From Thermoplasmatota archaeon (GTDB lineage Bacteria; Pseudomonadota; Gammaproteobacteria; Burkholderiales; Thiobacillaceae), in assembly GCA_023475455.1 (NCBI GenBank), contig JAMCVR010000126.1, positions 1 to 8,225 on the forward strand: a stretch of DNA of 8,225 bases, given 5' to 3'. Each line of letters opens with the position of its first letter. Positions within the stretch are counted from its first letter, which is position 1. The notes beneath the pieces are model-generated. The model ran no database searches and was not told the DNA's origin. It worked only from the letters and a program-made list of their open reading frames with translations. The position numbers and the translations under genes are program-made. Positions 1 to 5,457 of this stretch are shown here, in pieces.

Positions 1-1
1 C

Positions 2-1060
2 ACGGTCAAATTCCACGACCTGATCCTCGACGACAAGGATGCGGCCGAAGTGGACGTCGATCTGGTGGTGCTGGCGACCGGCCAGGTGGCGAATTCGGGC
101 GTCAACATCGACATCCCGGCCGCCGCGACGGAAGAAGGCGCGGTGGAAGTGAAGCCGATTTCCATCCTCAACCTGACCTACCGCCAGGGCTCGGACGTGC
201 CGCAGCTGAAGCAGGGCTTCACCGATTCGCACTTCATCTGCTTCCCCTACGAAACCCGCCGCACCGGCATCTACACCGCCGGCCCGGTGCGTCGTCCGAT
301 GGACATCGCGCAGGCGCGCGAGGACGCCACCGGCGCCGCGCTGAAGGCGATCCAGGCGCTGGAGAACGCCGAACTGGGCCGCGCCGCGCATCCGCGTTCG
401 GGTGACCTGTCGTTCCCGAAAGTGCGTCTCGAGGGCTGCACCCAGTGCAAGCGCTGCACAGTGGAATGCCCGTTCGGTGCCATCGACGAGGATGAGAAGC
501 GCTTCCCGGTGTTCAACGAATCGCGCTGCCGCCGCTGCGGCACCTGCATGGGCGCCTGCCCGGTGCGCGTGATCTCGTTCGAGAACTACTCGGTCAACAC
601 CGTCGGCGCGCAGATCAAGGCGGTCGACATCCCCGACGAGTTCTCCGAAAAGCCGCGCATCCTGATCCTGGCATGCGAGAACGATGCCTACCCGGCGCTT
701 GACATGGCGGGGATGAGCCGCAACGAGTATTCGGCGTTTGTGCGCATCATTCCGATCCGCTGCCTCGGTTCGGTCAACACCATCTGGATCACCGATGCGT
801 TGAACGCCGGCTACGACGGCGTGATGCTGATGGGCTGCAAATCCGGCGACGAATACCAGTGCCACTTCGTCAAAGGTTCCGAGCTGGGTCGGGTGCGCAT
901 GTCCAAGATCGACGACACGCTGAAAACGCTGAATCTGGAATCGGAGCGCGTGCGCGATCTCGAAGTCGCGATTACCGACATCGAGCGGGTTCCGGAAATG
1001 ATCAACAAGTATGCCGCCGAGCTGGTTGCCGTTGGCCCCAGCCCGTTCAAGGGATTCTAG
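2..1060 (+). CDS. qmoB: QmoB, quinone-interacting oxidoreductase subunit B (HdrA-like with MvhD domain), 5' end outside window
   Basis: The reading frame is open from base 2 to the TAG at 1058-1060, giving the last 352 residues; the N-terminal half lies upstream. Residues 1-130 are the end of the HdrA-like FAD domain (VVLATG near 20-25; FPYETRRTGIYTAGPVR). Two [4Fe-4S] motifs follow: CTQCKRCTVEC (Cys 146, 149, 152, 156) and CRRCGTCMGAC (Cys 176, 179, 182, 186). From about residue 219 comes an MvhD-like domain with Cys at 225, 254, 279 and 287. The ending GPSPFKGF matches QmoB as I know it. In this family QmoA and QmoB are cytoplasmic flavin/iron-sulfur proteins that exchange electrons with APS reductase. 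hdrC and hdrB downstream support this rather than a methanogen-type HdrA. The last 458 bases plus the TAG are repeated at 1378-1838. Confidence 0.93.
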   Translation, partial: TVKFHDLILDDKDAAEVDVDLVVLATGQVANSGVNIDIPAAATEEGAVEVKPISILNLTYRQGSDVPQLKQGFTDSHFICFPYETRRTGIYTAGPVRRPMDIAQAREDATGAALKAIQALENAELGRAAHPRSGDLSFPKVRLEGCTQCKRCTVECPFGAIDEDEKRFPVFNESRCRRCGTCMGACPVRVISFENYSVNTVGAQIKAVDIPDEFSEKPRILILACENDAYPALDMAGMSRNEYSAFVRIIPIRCLGSVNTIWITDALNAGYDGVMLMGCKSGDEYQCHFVKGSELGRVRMSKIDDTLKTLNLESERVRDLEVAITDIERVPEMINKYAAELVAVGPSPFKGF

Positions 1061-1062
1061 CC

Positions 1063-1089
1063 ATGCATCGGCCATTTTCGACGATGCAT
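1063..1089 (+). promoter_or_regulatory. Intergenic hairpin between qmoB and truncated hdrC (copy A)
   Basis: A perfect 8-bp inverted repeat, ATGCATCG (1063-1070) and CGATGCAT (1082-1089), encloses an 11-base loop. It begins two bases after the qmoB stop codon and ends 12 bases before the hdrC Shine-Dalgarno. There is no T-tract, so it does not look like an intrinsic terminator. A role in mRNA processing, stability or setting the subunit ratio is possible but is inference. Confidence 0.5.
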
Positions 1090-1101
1090 CATTAAGCAGG
1101 C

Positions 1102-1107
1102 AAAGGA
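1102..1107 (+). promoter_or_regulatory. Ribosome binding site of truncated hdrC
   Basis: AAAGGA lies six bases before the ATG at 1114, a good Shine-Dalgarno spacing. It is the duplicated copy of the site at 1880-1885, so the truncated gene keeps a full translation start signal. Confidence 0.7.
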
Positions 1108-1113
1108 CTAGAC

Positions 1114-1443
1114 ATGAGCGCAAACACCGCACTGGCGGAGAAGTACCGCAACAATTTCCTGAAGGAAATCGAAGAACAGGTCGAGATGGGCGACTGGGTG
1201 AAGATGTGCATGCAATGCGGCGTCTGCTCCGGTTCCTGCCCGACCAACTTCCAGAGCGCGTGGGAACACCCGCCGCAGGAGCTCTTCATGATGATCCGCG
1301 CCGGCAAGCGCGAGGAAGTGCTGACCACCACCTCGATGTGGAACTGCACCTCCTGCTACAACTGCATCGTGCGCTGCCCGTCGGCGCGCAGATCAAGGCG
1401 GTCGACATCCCCGACGAGTTCTCCGAAAAGCCGCGCATCCTGA
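1114..1443 (+). pseudogene. Truncated hdrC copy, frameshifted into duplicated qmoB sequence
   Basis: This partial hdrC was created by the tandem duplication. Residues 1-89 are identical to intact HdrC at 1892-2524 and keep both [4Fe-4S] motifs: CMQCGVCSGSC (Cys 32, 35, 38, 42) and CTSCYNCIVRC (Cys 78, 81, 84, 88). At the junction (1378-1380) the sequence switches to qmoB DNA in a different frame. That adds 20 unrelated residues (SARRSRRSTSP and so on) before a TGA at 1441-1443, for 109 residues in all. The C-terminal 121 residues of HdrC are missing. With its own ribosome binding site the fragment could be translated into a small two-cluster ferredoxin-like protein, but nothing shows that it is functional. 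If the duplication is an assembly error, this feature does not exist in the cell. Confidence 0.85.
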
Positions 1444-1838
1444 TCCTGGCATGCGAGAACGATGCCTACCCGGCGCTTGACATGGCGGGGATGAGCCGCA
1501 ACGAGTATTCGGCGTTTGTGCGCATCATTCCGATCCGCTGCCTCGGTTCGGTCAACACCATCTGGATCACCGATGCGTTGAACGCCGGCTACGACGGCGT
1601 GATGCTGATGGGCTGCAAATCCGGCGACGAATACCAGTGCCACTTCGTCAAAGGTTCCGAGCTGGGTCGGGTGCGCATGTCCAAGATCGACGACACGCTG
1701 AAAACGCTGAATCTGGAATCGGAGCGCGTGCGCGATCTCGAAGTCGCGATTACCGACATCGAGCGGGTTCCGGAAATGATCAACAAGTATGCCGCCGAGC
1801 TGGTTGCCGTTGGCCCCAGCCCGTTCAAGGGATTCTAG
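1378..1838 (+). pseudogene. Headless duplicate of the qmoB 3' end (MvhD-like domain)
   Basis: The sequence repeats the last 152 codons and the TAG of qmoB, with all four MvhD-domain cysteines, but has lost the flavin domain and both [4Fe-4S] motifs. Its frame differs from that of the truncated hdrC before it, so no natural fusion protein results. No Shine-Dalgarno precedes a start codon in its frame; the nearest internal ATG in frame is at 1482. It is best read as a non-functional leftover of the duplication. It does restore the normal qmoB-end/hdrC-start context for the intact hdrC. Confidence 0.88.
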
Positions 1839-1840
1839 CC

Positions 1841-1867
1841 ATGCATCGGCCATTTTCGACGATGCAT
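1841..1867 (+). promoter_or_regulatory. Intergenic hairpin before intact hdrC (copy B)
   Basis: This is the duplicate of the hairpin at 1063-1089, with the same 8-bp stem and 11-base loop. It sits between the qmoB tail stop (1838) and the intact hdrC start. Confidence 0.5.
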
Positions 1868-1879
1868 CATTAAGCAGGC

Positions 1880-1885
1880 AAAGGA
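1880..1885 (+). promoter_or_regulatory. Ribosome binding site of intact hdrC
   Basis: AAAGGA lies six bases upstream of the ATG at 1892 and supports that start. Confidence 0.7.
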
Positions 1886-1891
1886 CTAGAC

Positions 1892-2524
1892 ATGAGCGCA
1901 AACACCGCACTGGCGGAGAAGTACCGCAACAATTTCCTGAAGGAAATCGAAGAACAGGTCGAGATGGGCGACTGGGTGAAGATGTGCATGCAATGCGGCG
2001 TCTGCTCCGGTTCCTGCCCGACCAACTTCCAGAGCGCGTGGGAACACCCGCCGCAGGAGCTCTTCATGATGATCCGCGCCGGCAAGCGCGAGGAAGTGCT
2101 GACCACCACCTCGATGTGGAACTGCACCTCCTGCTACAACTGCATCGTGCGCTGCCCGCGCAAACTGCCGATCACCCACATCATGCACGGCATCGCCGAA
2201 TACGCGCACCGGCTCGGCAAGGCGCCGAAGATGCAGCCGACGCGCTTCTTCAGCGGCCTGTTCTGGAAAAACTGCACCAGGACCGGCCGCGTCAACGAAC
2301 TCAAGCTGTCGCTGGGCCTGTATTTCAAGGACGGCTTCGTTCAGGGCATCAAGAACGGCATGGCGATGCAGGCGGTTGCGCTGGGCTTGGTGAAGGCCAG
2401 GCGGCTGAACGTGATGGAGTTGTTCGGCGGCCACAAGTGCCGTGACCAGAAGGGCATCCAGGCGATGCTGAAAAAAGCCTACGAAATCGAGCGCAGCCGC
2501 AAGGCCGCCAGGATGGCAGGCTGA
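1892..2524 (+). CDS. hdrC: HdrC-like iron-sulfur subunit of the Qmo-Hdr complex
   Basis: This 210-residue protein has the two [4Fe-4S] motifs typical of HdrC: CMQCGVCSGSC (Cys 32, 35, 38, 42) and CTSCYNCIVRC (Cys 78, 81, 84, 88). A helical, basic C-terminal part carries no further cysteine cluster. No hydrophobic membrane segment is visible, so it is a soluble HdrC. It lacks the cytochrome-b-like (HdrE) half that is fused to HdrC in QmoC of many sulfate reducers. By family, it relays electrons between the flavin/iron-sulfur subunit (QmoB/HdrA-like) and HdrB. The start is fixed by AAAGGA six bases upstream. hdrB follows 14 bases after the stop, so the two are co-transcribed. Its first 88 codons are inside repeat copy B. 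Confidence 0.9.
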   Translation: MSANTALAEKYRNNFLKEIEEQVEMGDWVKMCMQCGVCSGSCPTNFQSAWEHPPQELFMMIRAGKREEVLTTTSMWNCTSCYNCIVRCPRKLPITHIMHGIAEYAHRLGKAPKMQPTRFFSGLFWKNCTRTGRVNELKLSLGLYFKDGFVQGIKNGMAMQAVALGLVKARRLNVMELFGGHKCRDQKGIQAMLKKAYEIERSRKAARMAG

Positions 2525-2528
2525 GGAG
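2524..2528 (+). promoter_or_regulatory. Ribosome binding site of hdrB
   Basis: AGGAG overlaps the last base of the hdrC TGA stop (2522-2524) and lies ten bases before the hdrB ATG, an arrangement that favours translational coupling. Confidence 0.65.
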
Positions 2529-2538
2529 AGAGACAGAA

Positions 2539-3450
2539 ATGGCCAAACATGAATACGCGTTTTATCCCGGTTGCTCGTCGCAGAAGGGCGCTTCCGCATC
2601 CAACTACCTGACCTCGGTCGAGTCGATGTGCAGGACGCTGGACGTCAAGCTCACCGAAATCCCCGACTGGAACTGCTGCGGCGCCTCGATCGGCTACGCC
2701 GAGGCGGGCGAACTGCCGCGCCACGTGATGAACGCGCGCAACTTCGCGCTGTCCGAACAGCACCTGCCCGGGCAGGAAATCGTCGCCACCTGCGCCGCCT
2801 GCTGGCTCGGCGCGCGCGAAACGCGCGAGCGCCTGACGCACTCAGACACGCTGATGGCCGACACCCGCGAAGCGCTGAAGGAAGCCGGCCTGCAGATCAA
2901 CGACATGCCCAACATTCGCCACATGGTGGAAGTGCTGATCGAGGACCTCGGCTTCGACGAGATGGCGAAGCACGTCGTGCGTCCGCTCGAAGGCGTCAAG
3001 ATCGCCGGCTACGTCGGCTGCCAGACCAACCGTCCGTTCGGCGTCGCCGGCGAATCGTTCGAGAACCCCCAGTACCTCGACAGGATGGTCGAAATGGTCG
3101 GCGCCGAACCGATTCCGGAATACGAGCAGAAGGTGACCTGCTGCGGCGGCGCGCTGGCGTTCTCCGAGCCCGAGAAGGCGCAGGCGCAGATCAAGGACAT
3201 CGTCGAGTCGGCCTACGACCATGGCGCCGAAATGATCGTCACGCCCTGCCCGCTGTGCCAGGCCAACGTCGAAATCTACCAGGGCCACGTCAACAAGAAA
3301 TACGGCACCAGGTTCAACATCCCGGTGATGTACTACAGCCAGCTGATGGTCGTCGCCTACGGCGGCGACGCCAAGGCCGCCGCGCTGAACGGCCAGGTCA
3401 TCAAGGCGCGCCGGCTGGAGGAAATCGCCGCCAAGCCGGTCAAGCGCTGA
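2539..3450 (+). CDS. hdrB: HdrB-like subunit with two cysteine-rich CCG domains
   Basis: This 303-residue protein has two complete CCG domains: Cys 12, Cys-Cys 46-47, Cys 85 and Cys 88 (CAAC), then Cys 161, Cys-Cys 201-202, Cys 237 and Cys 240 (CPLC). Length and spacing match HdrB of methanogens, in which these cysteines hold two non-cubane [4Fe-4S] clusters that reduce the heterodisulfide. In Qmo-type operons the true substrate or partner of HdrB is unresolved. Here it probably works with HdrC and QmoAB on electrons linked to APS reductase. It is the last gene of the operon; a strong terminator begins 19 bases after the stop. The start is supported by AGGAG at 2524-2528. No truncation or missing cysteine is seen. 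Confidence 0.93.
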   Translation: MAKHEYAFYPGCSSQKGASASNYLTSVESMCRTLDVKLTEIPDWNCCGASIGYAEAGELPRHVMNARNFALSEQHLPGQEIVATCAACWLGARETRERLTHSDTLMADTREALKEAGLQINDMPNIRHMVEVLIEDLGFDEMAKHVVRPLEGVKIAGYVGCQTNRPFGVAGESFENPQYLDRMVEMVGAEPIPEYEQKVTCCGGALAFSEPEKAQAQIKDIVESAYDHGAEMIVTPCPLCQANVEIYQGHVNKKYGTRFNIPVMYYSQLMVVAYGGDAKAAALNGQVIKARRLEEIAAKPVKR

Positions 3451-3469
3451 GCGGTTTCAGGCGTACAGG

Positions 3470-3498
3470 AAAACAGGGGCCGTGTGCCCCTGTTTTTT
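3470..3498 (+). terminator. Intrinsic terminator of the qmo-hdr operon, possibly bidirectional
   Basis: The arms AAAACAGGGGC (3470-3480) and GCCCCTGTTTT (3486-3496) form a perfect 11-bp stem with a 5-base loop, followed by a T-run to 3498. The A-rich left arm gives a shorter T-run on the minus strand, so it may also stop transcription of the convergent nitroreductase gene, which ends at 3530. Confidence 0.9.
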
Positions 3499-3529
3499 AT
3501 GGCCGCCATTCCTGTCCGCTGCTTCCCGG

Positions 3530-4117
3530 TCAGTCCAGCGGCTTGCGCAGGCGTTCCGGCGCCGCGTGGGCGCAGTGTCCCAGGGCAATCAGCAGCGCCG
3601 GCGTTTCTCCGGCCGGAAGGCTCAGGCAGCCAGCCAGCGCATCCGCATCGAATCCCCCGATCGGGCAGCTATCGAGTCCCATGTGCGTCGCCTGCAGCAG
3701 CATGTGCGCCGCGGCAAAGTTGCACTGGCCCTGCGCCCAGGCCGCGATGGATTCGGCCCCATAGTGGGCGCGGTAGGCCGCGTAAATCGCTTCTAGATCC
3801 TGGCCGCGCTTTTCCGCTTCGAAGCGCGCGCGCACGTAATCGGAATCCGGATCGAGCGCCGCCACCAGCGCCACGATCGCGATGAACGCGGCGGCGGTCG
3901 ACGCGGCGGACTGCCCGTAACAGGCCCGCGCCACGGCAGCCCGCTGCGCCGCATCCGCCACCGTCATGAAGCGCCAGGGTTCCAGGCCAAAGGCCGACGG
4001 CGCCAGCCGGCCCGCTTCCAGCAGCAGGGCCAGTTCGCCGGCAGTTGGCGGATGGCCGGAAACGAACTGGCGGCAGGCATAGCGTTGCTGGATGACATCG
4101 AGCAGGGCAGGGGGCAT
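3530..4117 (-). CDS. Nitroreductase-family NAD(P)H-dependent flavoprotein
   Basis: This 195-residue protein has the layout of the nitroreductase fold. An N-terminal basic segment (residues 12-18, RYACRQF) corresponds to the FMN-phosphate site. The motif APSAFGLEPWRF follows at 39-50, and the FMN-binding C-terminal region with THMGLDSCPIGGF lies near 145-155. Members use FMN and NAD(P)H to reduce nitroaromatics, quinones or other electrophiles; the physiological substrate cannot be told from sequence. The length fits the NfsB/YdgI-like branch. The start at 4117 is supported by GGAG eight bases upstream (plus-strand 4126-4129). A palindrome (4134-4150) lies just upstream and could be an operator. 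The gene converges on the qmo-hdr operon and is probably monocistronic. Confidence 0.88.
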   Translation of the reverse strand: MPPALLDVIQQRYACRQFVSGHPPTAGELALLLEAGRLAPSAFGLEPWRFMTVADAAQRAAVARACYGQSAASTAAAFIAIVALVAALDPDSDYVRARFEAEKRGQDLEAIYAAYRAHYGAESIAAWAQGQCNFAAAHMLLQATHMGLDSCPIGGFDADALAGCLSLPAGETPALLIALGHCAHAAPERLRKPLD

Positions 4118-4133
4118 CAGGGCGACTCCGGGA

Positions 4134-4150
4134 TATGTTTTTCAAACATA
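4134..4150 (-). promoter_or_regulatory. Palindrome upstream of the nitroreductase gene, candidate operator
   Basis: TATGTTT (4134-4140) and AAACATA (4144-4150) form a perfect 7-bp inverted repeat around a 3-base centre, 17 bases upstream of the nitroreductase start. It is AT-rich in GC-rich surroundings, as expected of a regulator-binding dyad in a promoter. No regulator gene lies next to it, so the cognate protein is unknown. Confidence 0.4.
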
Positions 4151-4248
4151 GCGCAATCCTTGGGATGACGGCGACATCGAATGCGGCATAGGCTTTCCGG
4201 TACTTTCTCTCTGCAAGCATAGATAGAAGGCCGGCCATCCCCTGGGTG

Positions 4249-4416
4249 CTATTTCTTGTTTTCCCGCCGCAGCAATTCCGCCTTGCGCGCGATCCCCCAG
4301 CGGTACCCCGCCAAATCCCCATTGGTGCGCACAGCGCGGTGGCAGGGAATCGCTACCGCCACCGGATTGCCAGGCATGGGGGCCACGGCGCACCAGGCCT
4401 GGGGCTGGCCGATGCG
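4249..4416 (-). pseudogene. 5'-truncated remnant of O6-alkylguanine-DNA alkyltransferase (Ogt/Ada C-terminal domain)
   Basis: The minus-strand frame ending at the TAG (4249-4251) gives the C-terminal end of a methylated-DNA:protein-cysteine methyltransferase: RIGQPQA, then the active-site motif IPCHRAV (acceptor Cys codon at 4342-4344), then GYRWGIARKAELL. Intact enzymes need about 100 more residues upstream, including the DNA-binding helices and arginine finger. Upstream of 4416 the frame stays open to 4482 but no longer looks like the family. The fragment is therefore non-functional, although its catalytic motif is intact. It could derive from ogt or from the C-terminal domain of Ada; the piece is too short to decide. 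Confidence 0.75.
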
Positions 4417-4445
4417 CTCGGTATTCATGGGGGCGATCCGGTTGG

Positions 4446-4473
4446 GCCGGTGAAAAGCACAGTGTTCACCGGC
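4446..4473. repeat. Perfect 9-bp inverted repeat in a gene-poor stretch
   Basis: GCCGGTGAA (4446-4454) and TTCACCGGC (4465-4473) enclose a 10-base loop. It lies 29 bases beyond the recognisable end of the alkyltransferase remnant and about 100 bases before the next gene. There is no T-tract on either strand. A smaller GC hairpin (CCGCC/GGCGG, 4529-4542) lies between it and that gene. Confidence 0.4.
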
Positions 4474-4575
4474 TTGCCGCAAGCTGCAATCCGAAACTTG
4501 CGCTCAAATCCTGCGCCCGTCGCACCGCCCGCCGAGCGGCGGTATCCTTGCGCTTTGTCCCAAAACCGCACGAAC

Positions 4576-4884
4576 ATGAAAAAAGCCAAAGACCTCAACG
4601 AACTGATCGACCTGGTGCACGAAGCGGTGTATGAGGTCGACGAACTGCGCGCCTGCCTCGAACATGACGACGAAGAGGCCTCCATCTATACTCCTTATCT
4701 CGACACGCTGGACACGATGCTGCGCGATCTGCACGAAGCGATGGCGTCGGGGAACTATGGCGGCGCGGGGCAGGGCGAAGACCTGGACTACATGCCCCTG
4801 TTCAAGAAGCACGAGCGCGACATTCCGTTCCGCGAACTGCTGCGCACCATCAACGCCACGCACCGCGAGGGCTACGAAAAATAA
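4576..4884 (+). CDS. Small acidic helical protein of unknown function
   Basis: The 102-residue product begins MKKAKDLNELIDLVHEAV and ends REGYEK. It is rich in Asp and Glu and probably mostly helical. It has no signal peptide, membrane segment or cofactor motif. A glycine-rich stretch (about residues 59-67) separates an N-terminal helical part from a C-terminal part with IPFRELLRTIN. The ATG at 4576 is chosen because the sequence before it in the same frame is low-complexity, Pro/Arg-rich and overlaps the minus-strand remnant. No good Shine-Dalgarno is seen. I have an impression of similar short proteins in betaproteobacteria but cannot name a family. It reads as a real gene from its ordered amphipathic sequence and third-position codon bias. 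Confidence 0.65.
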   Translation: MKKAKDLNELIDLVHEAVYEVDELRACLEHDDEEASIYTPYLDTLDTMLRDLHEAMASGNYGGAGQGEDLDYMPLFKKHERDIPFRELLRTINATHREGYEK

Positions 4885-4918
4885 GCGCTCCGCCCGCAGC
4901 GCCTCCAGGTGAACCCGG

Positions 4919-5044
4919 GCGGCCATCGTCTCGCTGCCGCCAGGGGTGCTGATCGCGTTCGCCGTGATGCGCCAGCAGGGCATCAACGCCAACCTCATGT
5001 CGCTCGGCGGCATCGCCATCGCCATCGGCGCGATGATCGGCGCG
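4919..5044 (+). pseudogene. Fragment of a CzcA/CusA-type RND heavy-metal efflux pump
   Basis: In the frame of base 4919, just after a TGA at 4910-4912, about 42 codons read [30 protein letters not shown] and IAIAIGAM. This is the strongly conserved transmembrane stretch of CzcA/CusA-family proton-driven metal exporters. In the family the next residues are normally a VDA motif with an acidic residue. Here that reads IGA, then leaves the family and stops at a TGA inside the neighbouring gene. Intact pumps are about 1,000 residues or longer, so under 5 percent remains. There is no start or ribosome binding site. It is a stray gene fragment, marking a recombination or deletion scar next to the 3' end of the BON lipoprotein gene. 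Confidence 0.72.
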
Positions 5045-5055
5045 TCATGCCGGGT

Positions 5056-5457
5056 TTATTGGACTGCGAGCTGATTGTCCACGCTCACCACGCCCTCTAC
5101 GCCCTGAGCAATCTGCGTGGCAAGCTCCTTTGCGGCGTCGCTCTGCACCGAGCCGGTCAGCTTCACGACCCCCTGCTCGGTCTCGACCGAGATATCCAGG
5201 CCCTTGAGCGTGTCATCAACCAGATATTTGCCTTTGACCGAGGCGGTAATGGCTGCGTCATCGATAGCCCGGCCCGCCTGATCGGCTTTACGTTCCAGCG
5301 TGTCGCCCGTCTCATCGGCCTTGTTTTTGGCATCCACGGCGGCCTGATCGATTTTTTCGCCGGCAGTCTGCTCTTCCGGCGTGCGGTCGCAACCGGTGGC
5401 GAGAAGGGCAAGACTCGAAACAAGGGTGATTGCTGCAATACGGGATGCGGTTTTCAT
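5056..5457 (-). CDS. BON-domain lipoprotein (OsmY-like)
   Basis: This 133-residue protein has a type II signal peptide: a basic start (MKTASR), a hydrophobic core and the lipobox LATGC with the lipidated Cys at 23. Residue +2 after the Cys is Asp, which in E. coli favours inner-membrane retention; whether that rule holds here is unknown. Residues 24-66 are a charged, Ala-rich helical linker ([15 protein letters not shown]). Residues about 67-132 form one BON domain, with GVVKLTGSV and [15 protein letters not shown] domains are found in OsmY and other envelope-stress proteins and are thought to bind phospholipid. The start is fixed by AGGAG six bases upstream; an in-frame extension to 5658 has no signal-peptide logic. 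The gene stands alone on its strand. Confidence 0.88.
   Translation of the reverse strand: MKTASRIAAITLVSSLALLATGCDRTPEEQTAGEKIDQAAVDAKNKADETGDTLERKADQAGRAIDDAAITASVKGKYLVDDTLKGLDISVETEQGVVKLTGSVQSDAAKELATQIAQGVEGVVSVDNQLAVQ

Larger units (their letters stand above)
600..1377 (+). repeat. Tandem direct repeat, copy A (778-bp unit)
   Basis: This unit is followed immediately by an apparently identical copy at 1378-2155. It spans the MvhD-like 3' part of qmoB, the qmoB-hdrC intergenic hairpin and the first 88 codons of hdrC. I compared the two copies by eye and through their translations and saw no mismatch. Both boundaries carry CCG (600-602, 1378-1380, 2156-2158), so the junction can slide over 3 bases. 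Upstream of CCG the copies diverge (A at 599, C at 1377); downstream they also diverge (T at 1381, C at 2159). Confidence 0.97.
1378..2155 (+). repeat. Tandem direct repeat, copy B (778-bp unit)
   Basis: This is the second copy of the unit at 600-1377. It starts with the CCG that is shared with the end of hdrC codon 89 in the first copy, and the sequence after it continues into the unique 3' part of hdrC. The layout means an uninterrupted qmoB precedes it and an uninterrupted hdrC follows, so neither parent gene was destroyed. Confidence 0.97.

Noticed and set aside
1011..1838. A long plus-strand frame that appears to fuse an Arg-rich N-terminus to the QmoB tail
   Set aside because: The first part is hdrC read out of frame and only becomes continuous with the qmoB tail by chance at the duplication junction; there is no ribosome binding site or family match for the N-terminal part.
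600..2158. The repeat as part of a transposon or CRISPR-like array
   Set aside because: There are only two copies, the unit consists of ordinary operon coding sequence, and there are no terminal inverted repeats, target-site duplication, transposase or spacers.
1356..2599. Minus-strand open frames (184 and 237 codons) opposite the qmoB/hdrC duplication
   Set aside because: They are His/Arg/Ala-rich shadows of the qmoB and hdrC coding strand with no ribosome binding site; the duplication also doubles shadow frames here.
2571..3764. A 397-codon plus-strand frame over hdrB and the terminator
   Set aside because: It is Arg-rich low-complexity sequence in the wrong frame of hdrB, and it runs through the intrinsic terminator and antisense to the nitroreductase gene.
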